DNA of 19,785 bases from the NCBI GenBank assembly GCA_029975965.1, contig JARKOV010000109.1, positions 1 through 19,785 of the forward strand, written 5' to 3'. A program made the position numbers and the translations under genes. The notes under the pieces were generated by a model. The model did no database searches. It was given only the letters and a program-made list of their open reading frames with translations, and was not told the DNA's origin. Below are positions 1-6,184 of the stretch, piece after piece (position 1 is the first letter of the stretch; every line of letters begins with the position of its first letter). The DNA comes from Anaerolinea sp. (GTDB taxonomy: Bacteria > Chloroflexota > Anaerolineae > Anaerolineales > Anaerolineaceae).

Positions 1-1228
1 CCTGCTCGGGGGTTCGCGGCTGCTCCCGCGTCCCAAGAGCGGCGATGCTTTCTTCAATTTCATTCAGCGCAGGACGAGAAATATCCCATTGGAGCGGATG
101 AACCTGCAATTTCTCCGCCTCCTCCAGGCGACCCGCCTCGACTTTGAGCTGTGTGTCGAGCTCCAACAGGGTCCGGTCCAGTTGCTCAACCCGGCGCGAT
201 GCCGCGTCGTAGCGGGCAGCCGAATCCTGCACCACCTTATCCAGGTGAGCGGTCTCCCGCTCTAACGCTTTCAAATCCTCGATCAACGGCTCCTGCAGGC
301 GGCGGTTGAGCGCCCGCGCCGTGTTGCCCACCTTGTCCAGCTCGGTGCGGAAACCGTCCACGATCAAGCCGGACGCGGTGTTGTTCAACGCGGAACGGAA
401 ATTGGTGGCGGTCTTGCGCAGCCGCTCGTATGATTCGACTGCCCGGCGGTACTGCGCGTCCCAACCGGTGACGCGTTCCAGCCACTCGTCCAGCAACGGT
501 TGGATGTCGCCCAACACGGTGAAGACCGCGCTGGTCGTCTCGCGCACCGCGCCAAGCTGGACATCCGGCGGCTGCCCGGCGATAAACTCGGCGGGGATTC
601 GCCGCCAGCCCTGCTGCATGCGCAGCAACGCATCGTCGGCTTCTTCGACCTGCTTGCCATGCAGCCCGGCCTCATGCAGATCCTTGAGCATGCTCTCCAT
701 TTTCTGGATGCCCTCGCCGGCTCGCAGCGTCTGGCTGTACATCTCAGAGGGTAAGGCTTCCATGCGTTTCGCCAGGGCCTGCGCTTCACCGAGCTGGCGC
801 TGGATGCGATCCCGGTGCTGCCACATCGACGAAGCCGTTTTCTGGTTGTGATAGGCATTCGGGACAAGGTCGATCAGCGCCTGAAGGCGCGACAACGGCA
901 CCTGGTGGTGCAACGAATTTAGATCCAGCCAGCGCTGCTCCAGGCTCTGGGCGTCTTGCAGCACGCGGTTGATCTTTTTTTGCAGCTCGTCGCTCAGGTC
1001 GGTGTAAGGCTGGCGATGAAGGGCACTGTATTCCTGCTTGACCCCTTGCAACATCTCGATTTGCAGGCCCGCGTTATTGAGATCGCTGCCGATCTGGAGG
1101 AGCGCTTCATCCACTTGCTTCCGCCAGCGGGTGACCAGGTAATACACCACCACCAGCGCGATCAGAAAGGCGACCATCAATGCGAGAAGGAAATAGAGAA
1201 TCAGGTCGATGTCAAGCACTGGTTCCAT
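1..1228 (-). CDS. membrane-anchored coiled-coil protein, partial (C-terminus outside window)
   Basis: An open frame of 409 codons reads from an ATG at 1228 to the left edge with no stop; I checked it codon by codon. The start has a strong ribosome site (GGAGGG about 5 nt upstream). Residues 9-32 form one hydrophobic transmembrane helix, preceded by acidic residues and followed by RWRK. By the positive-inside rule the long rest of the protein is cytoplasmic. That part is rich in Glu, Gln, Arg, Leu and Ala with heptad-like spacing, as in long coiled coils. The layout (short outside N-terminus, one helix, long cytoplasmic coiled coil) resembles the division regulator EzrA, but I see no diagnostic motif, so function is unassigned. 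It could also be a generic structural or tethering protein. Codon use matches the neighbours. It is divergent from the NADH dehydrogenase gene. Confidence 0.85.
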   Translation of the reverse strand, partial: MEPVLDIDLILYFLLALMVAFLIALVVVYYLVTRWRKQVDEALLQIGSDLNNAGLQIEMLQGVKQEYSALHRQPYTDLSDELQKKINRVLQDAQSLEQRWLDLNSLHHQVPLSRLQALIDLVPNAYHNQKTASSMWQHRDRIQRQLGEAQALAKRMEALPSEMYSQTLRAGEGIQKMESMLKDLHEAGLHGKQVEEADDALLRMQQGWRRIPAEFIAGQPPDVQLGAVRETTSAVFTVLGDIQPLLDEWLERVTGWDAQYRRAVESYERLRKTATNFRSALNNTASGLIVDGFRTELDKVGNTARALNRRLQEPLIEDLKALERETAHLDKVVQDSAARYDAASRRVEQLDRTLLELDTQLKVEAGRLEEAEKLQVHPLQWDISRPALNEIEESIAALGTREQPRTPEQ

Positions 1229-1249
1229 TAGCCCTCCACAATCACCCTT

Positions 1250-1255
1250 ATGATA
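1250..1255 (-). promoter_or_regulatory. possible -10 box for the coiled-coil gene
   Basis: On the minus strand TATCAT matches five of six bases of the sigma-70 -10 consensus and lies 21 nt upstream of the ATG at 1228. No convincing -35 box is present at the usual distance, so this is weak. Confidence 0.2.
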
Positions 1256-1300
1256 CACGATTTACCGCCGCAAGTGCCAGTAGCGGCGCAAAGGATCGTC

Positions 1301-1329
1301 GCCCTTCCTCTCAAGCAGTATGGAAGGGC
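1301..1329. repeat. inverted repeat in divergent intergenic region
   Basis: GCCCTTCC (1301-1308) and GGAAGGGC (1322-1329) form a perfect 8-bp stem around a 13-nt loop, between the divergent coiled-coil gene and the NADH dehydrogenase gene. No T-run follows on either strand, so it does not look like a terminator. It could be an operator for either divergent gene; that is inference. Confidence 0.35.
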
Positions 1330-1355
1330 AACGCCAGACGCTTTGAACAAAAAAC

Positions 1356-1379
1356 AACTGCTTAGCGGGCAGAGCAGTT
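1356..1379. repeat. inverted repeat upstream of NADH dehydrogenase promoter
   Basis: AACTGCT (1356-1362) pairs with AGCAGTT (1373-1379), a 7-bp stem with a 10-nt loop. It ends 21 bp before the proposed -35 box of the NADH dehydrogenase promoter, a fitting place for a regulator site. No protein can be named for it. Confidence 0.3.
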
Positions 1380-1400
1380 TCAAAATAATTGAAAAAGGGC

Positions 1401-1429
1401 TTGCATTAATTGGATAAAAAAGGTAAAAT
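1401..1429 (+). promoter_or_regulatory. sigma-70-like promoter of NADH dehydrogenase gene
   Basis: TTGCAT (1401-1406) and TAAAAT (1424-1429) are separated by exactly 17 bp in a locally AT-rich stretch. The -10 box matches five of six consensus bases, the -35 box only three. The gene's ATG is 37 nt further on, preceded by GAGAGG as ribosome site. Confidence 0.45.
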
Positions 1430-1466
1430 TAGATTGTGAAATTTAACACAAATTGAGAGGTGTACA

Positions 1467-2732
1467 ATGAACGGCAATCAAACTAGACCCCACGTGGTGA
1501 TCGTCGGAGCCGGCTTCGGCGGGTTGCGCGCCGCTCGCGCGCTGGAAAACGCCCCGGTCGATGTGACCCTGGTCGACCGAAACAATTTCCACCTCTTCCA
1601 GCCCCTGCTCTACCAGGTTGCCACGGCTGGCCTCTCGACGGACGAGATCGCCCAGCCCGTGCGCGCCATCCTCAGCCGCCAGGCTAACCTCGAATTCCGC
1701 ATGGCGGAAGTGCGTGCGGTGGATTTTGACGCCCGCAGTGTGCAAACCTCTGCGGGCCAGATCCCTTACGATTACCTCATCCTGGCCGCCGGCGGAGCGA
1801 CCCATTTCTTCGGGTCGCAGCAGCTCGCGCGGCACGCGTTCGGCTTGAAAGATCTCCACGATGCCGAACAAATCCGCAACCACCTGCTCCACCTGTGCGA
1901 AGAGGCCCTTTTCGAGCGTGATGAGCAACGCCGGCGCAGCATGCTCACCTTTGTTGTGGCGGGCGGCGGTCCCACCGGCGTGGAAAGCGCCGGCGCGATC
2001 GCTGAGATGGTGCGCAGCGTGCTGCAGCGCGATTATCCCGGCCTGGACGAAACCAAGACGCGGGTGATCCTGCTCGAAGCCGCCCAGCGCTTGCTGCCCG
2101 CCATGCCCGGCGACCTGGCCGACTACACCCTGCGCGCGCTTCAAAAATTAGGCGTGGAGGTTAAACTCGGCGCCGCTGTCCAGTCTTATGATGGCAATAC
2201 CGTCCGGCTCTCGACGGGTGAGTCCGTCCAGGCCGCCACGTTGATCTGGGCCGCCGGGGTGAGAGCCGCCCCGCTGTTCGACGCCTTGCCCGTGGAGAAA
2301 GCCGGCCAGGGGCGGGTTAAGGTGTTACCCACCCTGCAAATCCCCGAGCACCCGCAGGTGTTCGTCATCGGCGACGCCGCTCACCTGCCCGAACCGCTGC
2401 CGATGATTGCCCCGGTGGCAATGCAACAGGGCACGCACGCCGCCGAAAACCTGCAGCGCCTGATCGCCGGGCAACCCCTGGAGGACTTTTCATATCACGA
2501 CCCCGGCCTGATGGCGACCATCGGGCGCAGCCGCGCCGTCGCGCGCATCGGAAAGCTCAAGCTGCGCGGGCTGCTGGCCTGGCTGGCCTGGGTGGCGGTC
2601 CACGTCTTCCAGTTGATCGGGTTTCGCAACCGCCTGCTGGTGTTGATCAATTGGGCCTGGAGCTACATCCTCTACGACCGTCCGGTGCGCATGATCGAGC
2701 ACAGACCGCGCAAAGAGTGGACAGCCGGCTAG
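1467..2732 (+). CDS. ndh: type II NADH:quinone oxidoreductase (NDH-2), FAD-dependent
   Basis: A 421-residue single-subunit flavoprotein expected to pass electrons from NADH to the membrane quinone pool without pumping protons. The N-terminal FAD-binding Rossmann motif is GAGFGG at residues 14-19. The second dinucleotide-binding motif, for NADH, is GGGPTG at 166-171. A second FAD contact, IGDAAH, lies at 301-306, and the QQG of the family's quinone-site region at 320-322. The last about 50 residues hold hydrophobic and amphipathic segments (about 369-403) typical of the NDH-2 membrane anchor. Length and order of motifs fit the family. The ATG has a GAGAGG ribosome site. It is transcribed alone or with the next plus-strand gene 60 bp downstream, which has its own promoter-like -10. 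A related sulfide:quinone-type oxidoreductase is less likely, as I see none of the expected paired catalytic cysteines. Confidence 0.9.
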   Translation: MNGNQTRPHVVIVGAGFGGLRAARALENAPVDVTLVDRNNFHLFQPLLYQVATAGLSTDEIAQPVRAILSRQANLEFRMAEVRAVDFDARSVQTSAGQIPYDYLILAAGGATHFFGSQQLARHAFGLKDLHDAEQIRNHLLHLCEEALFERDEQRRRSMLTFVVAGGGPTGVESAGAIAEMVRSVLQRDYPGLDETKTRVILLEAAQRLLPAMPGDLADYTLRALQKLGVEVKLGAAVQSYDGNTVRLSTGESVQAATLIWAAGVRAAPLFDALPVEKAGQGRVKVLPTLQIPEHPQVFVIGDAAHLPEPLPMIAPVAMQQGTHAAENLQRLIAGQPLEDFSYHDPGLMATIGRSRAVARIGKLKLRGLLAWLAWVAVHVFQLIGFRNRLLVLINWAWSYILYDRPVRMIEHRPRKEWTAG

Positions 2733-2760
2733 CATTGCCTGAGCCACCCTCCCCGAACCT

Positions 2761-2769
2761 TGCTATAAT
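2761..2769 (+). promoter_or_regulatory. extended -10 promoter of UPF0173 hydrolase gene
   Basis: TGCTATAAT is a perfect -10 box with the TGn extension that can replace a -35 box; no -35 box is seen at 16-18 bp. It lies 23 bp before the start codon, and AAGGAGG (2781-2787) is a near-ideal ribosome site. Confidence 0.5.
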
Positions 2770-2792
2770 TTTAAGCAAGAAAGGAGGATGGT

Positions 2793-3476
2793 ATGAGCCT
2801 GAAACTCACCTGGTATGGTCATGCAACTCTCGGTCTGGAGACCGGCGGTTACCGCTTGCTCGTCGACCCCTATTTTTCGGGGAATCCGGCGGCCTCAACC
2901 AGCGCTGAAAAGGTGCTGGCCGATTTCATCCTCATCAGCCACGGGCATGGCGACCATGTGGGCGACGCCGAGGCCATCGCCCGGCGCACCGGCGCCACGA
3001 TCATCTCCAACGCCGAGATCGCCGGCTGGTTCGGCAAGAAAGGCCTGAAAACCCACGGCCAGCACCTGGGCGGCGGCTTCAAACATCCTTTTGGTTATCT
3101 CAAGCTCACCTTCGCCCTGCACGGCTCCGGCCTGCCGGACGGCGGCTACGGGGGGAACCCGGCCGGTTTCCTCCTCACCACCCTCGAAGGACAAAAAGTG
3201 TACCTGGCGCAGGACACCGGCCTGTTTGGTGACATGCGCATGATTGGAGATGAAGGGTTGGACCTGGCGGTTCTGCCGATCGGCGACAACTACACCATGG
3301 GGCCCGATGACGCGCTGCGCGCGGTGACGCTGCTGCGTCCGAAGCGCGTGATGCCGATGCATTACAGCACCTTTGCCCTGATCCAGCAAGACGCCATCGC
3401 CTGGGCGCAACGCGTCCAGCAGCAAACCGGCGTGCCTGTCAGCCTGCTCAAACCGGGGCAAAGCCTGACCATTTAA
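2793..3476 (+). CDS. UPF0173-type metal-dependent hydrolase (metallo-beta-lactamase fold)
   Basis: A 227-residue MBL-fold protein of the kind annotated as UPF0173 metal-dependent hydrolase. The opening LTWYGHATL at residues 5-13 is characteristic of that family. The full metal-binding set is visible: HGHGDH at 50-55, H110 in ALHGSG, D141 in AQDTG and H190 in MPMHYSTF. IGDNYTMGP (163-171) is another family signature. There is no signal peptide, so it should be cytoplasmic. The substrate is not known for this family in general; a hydrolase acting on a phosphoester or ester is inference. Start choice is firm, with AAGGAGG 6 nt upstream. The gene ends just before a strong hairpin and is convergent with the endonuclease III gene. 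It is a useful intact contrast to the degraded MBL-fold protein at 5282-6139. Confidence 0.88.
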   Translation: MSLKLTWYGHATLGLETGGYRLLVDPYFSGNPAASTSAEKVLADFILISHGHGDHVGDAEAIARRTGATIISNAEIAGWFGKKGLKTHGQHLGGGFKHPFGYLKLTFALHGSGLPDGGYGGNPAGFLLTTLEGQKVYLAQDTGLFGDMRMIGDEGLDLAVLPIGDNYTMGPDDALRAVTLLRPKRVMPMHYSTFALIQQDAIAWAQRVQQQTGVPVSLLKPGQSLTI

Positions 3477-3479
3477 ATA

Positions 3480-3517
3480 CGACGACCTTACAGCGCCTCC
3501 GCGCTGTAAGGTCGTCG
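3480..3517. terminator. perfect 17-bp hairpin between convergent genes, likely bidirectional terminator
   Basis: Bases 3480-3496 and 3501-3517 are exact reverse complements, giving a 17-bp stem with a 4-nt loop (CTCC). It starts 3 bases after the plus-strand stop codon and ends 9 bases before the stop of the minus-strand endonuclease gene, so it serves both convergent units. The flanks are only mildly AT-rich (CATATAAAG on the plus side, GTATTTAAAT on the minus side) without a true T-run. Confidence 0.75.
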
Positions 3518-3526
3518 CATATAAAG

Positions 3527-4216
3527 TCATCCCTGCTTCGAATAAAAATCACATAGCTGGGTCAGCGGGCAATGCGGGCAATCCGGTTTGCGCGCATGGC
3601 ATATCTCGCGCCCCAGCCGGATCAGGTTGAGATGCCCCGGGCCGTATTGCTCGGGTTGAAAGACCCCCGCCAGATAAGTGTGCGCCTGCTCGGCGTTGAT
3701 CTTCTCCGGACGCAAGCCAATTCGCCCGCTCACCCGGTGCACGTGGGTATCTACGGGAAAGGCCGGTTTGCCAAGAGAAAAAACCAGCACGATGGCTGCC
3801 GTCTTCGGCCCAACCCCCTTGAAACGCATCAGCCAGGCCAGCGCTTCGTCGCCGGATAGATCGTTGAGGAATGTAAGGTCGAGCGAGCCGCGCTCGGCGG
3901 CAATCTGGCGCAAGACCGCCTGGATGCGCGGGCCTTTCTGATTGGCCAACCCGGCCGGGCGGATGGCGTCGATCACCTCGCCAGGCGGCGCGTCCATCAC
4001 CGCTTCCCAGGTGGAGAAACGCGCGCGCAGGCGCTGGTAAGCCTGGTCGCGGTTGCGGTCGTTGGTGTTTTGCGAGAGGATCGTCGAGACCAGCTCATCC
4101 AGCGGAGCCAGCGGGTCGCGCCATTCGGGGATGCCGTACACCTCGCTCAGTCGCTGGTAAACCGCCTGACCGCGGCGGATGTGTTCCAGGGTCGGTTGAG
4201 TAGTGTCTTCGCTCAT
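3527..4216 (-). CDS. nth: endonuclease III-like DNA glycosylase/AP lyase
   Basis: A 229-residue base-excision repair enzyme that removes oxidised pyrimidines and cleaves the abasic site. The helix-hairpin-helix is KGVGPKTA at residues 133-140, with K138 in the position of the catalytic lysine. The catalytic aspartate is D156 in VDTHVHR. A [4Fe-4S] cluster site follows at C206, C213, C216 and C222, spaced C-x6-C-x2-C-x5-C exactly as in endonuclease III. LSQNTNDRN (47-55) replaces the usual LSAQATD-type stretch, so it belongs to a diverged branch; assignment to nth proper rather than a paralogue is likely but not certain. The ribosome site before the ATG is poor. The gene is last in a minus-strand unit, 22 nt after the asparaginase gene, and ends at the 17-bp hairpin. 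Confidence 0.9.
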   Translation of the reverse strand: MSEDTTQPTLEHIRRGQAVYQRLSEVYGIPEWRDPLAPLDELVSTILSQNTNDRNRDQAYQRLRARFSTWEAVMDAPPGEVIDAIRPAGLANQKGPRIQAVLRQIAAERGSLDLTFLNDLSGDEALAWLMRFKGVGPKTAAIVLVFSLGKPAFPVDTHVHRVSGRIGLRPEKINAEQAHTYLAGVFQPEQYGPGHLNLIRLGREICHARKPDCPHCPLTQLCDFYSKQG

Positions 4217-4238
4217 CGCTCAGGGTGAAGCGCGCCGC

Positions 4239-5282
4239 TCACGAGACCTTGTGCAAGGAAAAACACGGTCGGATTTCGCCAATCTCGATCCCGCGCCAGT
4301 TGCACAGCGGGCAGACGTCGTAGCGAGCCAGGAGTGCCCGCTCGTCGGCGGTCAGCGCGCCCAATTGGATCAACACCGCCAGCGCGGCCGGACCGACCGC
4401 GCGCCCCGCCGGGTCGCCGTCCGATATCTTCAAAGCGATCCCCATGGCGGGCGATCCGGGACCCAATGCCCCGGGCGCAAGCCCGATACCCTGGTAGCCT
4501 TCAGCACCCCCTTTGGAGACCATTTTACCGCCCGTAGCCTGCATCAGCAGGGTATCGAAGCGTTGCGGACCGGCGACCAACTCGGGGTATGCCGTCATCG
4601 CGCGGTAAATGCGACCCAGCGCCGAGCGGCGCGGCTCGGGCAGGCGGCTGGGATCGGCCAGCATGGCATACGCCTGGGCGGCGTAGCGCAACGGCGCGGC
4701 GAAGGTCGGCGCTGAGCAGCCGTCGATGCCAATGGGCACATCTTGCGGGCGCATACCGACCATCTCGGCGAAGGTCTGCAAGATCACCTTCTGAAGGGGG
4801 TGCTCGTTGGCAAGGTAATTCTCGAGCGAAAATCCGCGGAATCGCGCGTTGGCGAGCATGCCGGTATGCTTACCGGAGCAATTGTGCCGGTTCGGTGTAG
4901 GCTCTTCTCCCCTCGCACGCATCGCTTTGGCTGTCGCCTCGTCGATTGGGTAATGCACCCCGCAACGCAAATCGCTCTCAGTAATCCCGATCTTGGCCTG
5001 GAACTCCCGCAAGACGGCGACATGCTCATCGGTGCCCGAATGAGAAGCGCAGGCGATTGCCAGCTCCCGCTCGCTCAGCCCCAAGGCGTCGGCTGCCCCG
5101 CTTTCCACCAGCGAGAGGGCCTGGAAAGGCTTGGCGGTGGACCGCAAATTGGCAACCAGGTTTGCGTCGCCGACGCTGGCCACCAGGCTGCCGTAGGCGT
5201 CCACGACGGCCAGCGCGCCAAAGTGGATCGACTCGACCAGCGGACCCCGGGTGAGCTCGACGAGTGGTTGATAGGGTTTCAT
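4239..5282 (-). CDS. L-asparaginase, Rhizobium etli type (Asparaginase_II family)
   Basis: A 347-residue cytoplasmic enzyme hydrolysing L-asparagine to aspartate and ammonia, of the class unrelated to E. coli AnsA/AnsB. Residues described as catalytic or zinc-binding in the R. etli enzyme occur here at the same numbers: S48 and K51 in RSTAKPF, S80 in ASHSG, C135 and K138 in NCSGKH, and C189 in DGCSAP. A second Ser-Lys lysine is probably K253 or K257 in GGKMVSKGG. The protein therefore looks catalytically complete. A short C-terminal C-x2-C (C324, C327) is an added feature of unknown role. The start overlaps the upstream stop codon by one base (TAATG), and GAGGAA sits just before it, so translation is probably coupled to the MBL-like gene. 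It is the third gene of the histidine kinase unit. Confidence 0.9.
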   Translation of the reverse strand: MKPYQPLVELTRGPLVESIHFGALAVVDAYGSLVASVGDANLVANLRSTAKPFQALSLVESGAADALGLSERELAIACASHSGTDEHVAVLREFQAKIGITESDLRCGVHYPIDEATAKAMRARGEEPTPNRHNCSGKHTGMLANARFRGFSLENYLANEHPLQKVILQTFAEMVGMRPQDVPIGIDGCSAPTFAAPLRYAAQAYAMLADPSRLPEPRRSALGRIYRAMTAYPELVAGPQRFDTLLMQATGGKMVSKGGAEGYQGIGLAPGALGPGSPAMGIALKISDGDPAGRAVGPAALAVLIQLGALTADERALLARYDVCPLCNWRGIEIGEIRPCFSLHKVS

Positions 5283-6139
5283 TATTCCTCGATGATGTCG
5301 GATTGGGGCTGGTAGTGGCGCACGTAATATTGGTGCAACCCGTAGCGCAGGCGCTGAGAGTACTGCCCGGCCCGATCAGGCGGAAAGCGCAACCCTGAGA
5401 GCAGGCCTGGCACCAGGCGCGCGGTTTCTTCGGGAGCGGCGTTCTGACCGGCCAGGTCTTCGACCTGTTTGTGGATCTTTTCCAGCAGAGCAATTTGCGC
5501 GCGCACCTGTTGCTGGGCCAGCGGGCCGCCACGCCCGCTCACCAGCAGGTAATCGCGATATTCAAGGGTGAGCAACACCTGCAAAGTCTCGATCCACACG
5601 GGGATATCCGCGCTGGCCAGGAAAGGCGGCTGGTCGGCTACGATCGCGTCGCCCAACAGGATGATGCGCGACTCGGGCAGCACCACCCAGATCGAACCAG
5701 TCGCCGGGCCGGGGTGATATTCCAGCACCAACGGTCGATCGTCCCAGTGAATCGACAGGCGGTCGCTGAAAGTGATCTCCGGCGCAGCCCAGCGGATGCT
5801 CCCCAGGCCGTTGTACTGCTCCCACTCCGACCCCGTATCGTTGCCCTGCGCCTTGAAGGTGACCGGGCGGTTGCGGAAAACCAGCGCCATTTTTTCATGT
5901 CCGACAACCGTGCAGTCCATGTTGCGCGCGCCAAGGGTGCGGTCGATGTGCGCGTCCAGGTTGATCAGCAGGCGGTCCACACCCCCGCCGAGGTTCAGCA
6001 GGGACGAGCGCCAGGAGCGCGTGTCCTCCGCCCGGAAGGGCGAATCGATCAAGATCAAGCCGTGCGTCCAGTTGATCGCCCCCAGGGTGACACCCGGGTA
6101 TGCAGTTTCGATAAAAATATGCGGTGCCAGTTCTTGCAT
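5282..6139 (-). CDS. metallo-beta-lactamase-fold protein with most metal ligands lost
   Basis: A 285-residue protein with the overall pattern of an MBL-fold hydrolase: opening strands (HIFIETAYPGVTLGAI), a glycine-rich turn, then the usual motif positions. The HxHxDH motif reads DAHIDR at residues 62-67: the first His is Asp, the last is Arg, and only H64 and D66 remain. The GH of the next motif is GP (P145), and the late PGHG-like site is SGRGG (R203). GDAI (163-166) keeps its Asp. A normal two-zinc site is thus unlikely; a one-metal, altered or non-catalytic role is possible. The frame is intact and codon use normal, so it is not a pseudogene. I chose the ATG at 6139; the preceding TTG at 6142 is a possible but less likely start. 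It lies 44 nt after the histidine kinase gene and overlaps the asparaginase start by one base. Confidence 0.78.
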   Translation of the reverse strand: MQELAPHIFIETAYPGVTLGAINWTHGLILIDSPFRAEDTRSWRSSLLNLGGGVDRLLINLDAHIDRTLGARNMDCTVVGHEKMALVFRNRPVTFKAQGNDTGSEWEQYNGLGSIRWAAPEITFSDRLSIHWDDRPLVLEYHPGPATGSIWVVLPESRIILLGDAIVADQPPFLASADIPVWIETLQVLLTLEYRDYLLVSGRGGPLAQQQVRAQIALLEKIHKQVEDLAGQNAAPEETARLVPGLLSGLRFPPDRAGQYSQRLRYGLHQYYVRHYQPQSDIIEE

Positions 6140-6168
6140 CAATTCATCCTGTAAGTGAGGTGCCGGTC

Positions 6169-6184
6169 AGGGTCATTGGACCCT
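6169..6184. other. small hairpin at the end of the histidine kinase gene
   Basis: AGGGTC (6169-6174) and GACCCT (6179-6184) form a 6-bp stem with a 4-nt loop, touching the last base of the kinase stop codon. No T-run follows on the minus strand. It may partly attenuate transcription or shape the mRNA before the MBL-like gene, or be chance. Confidence 0.25.
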
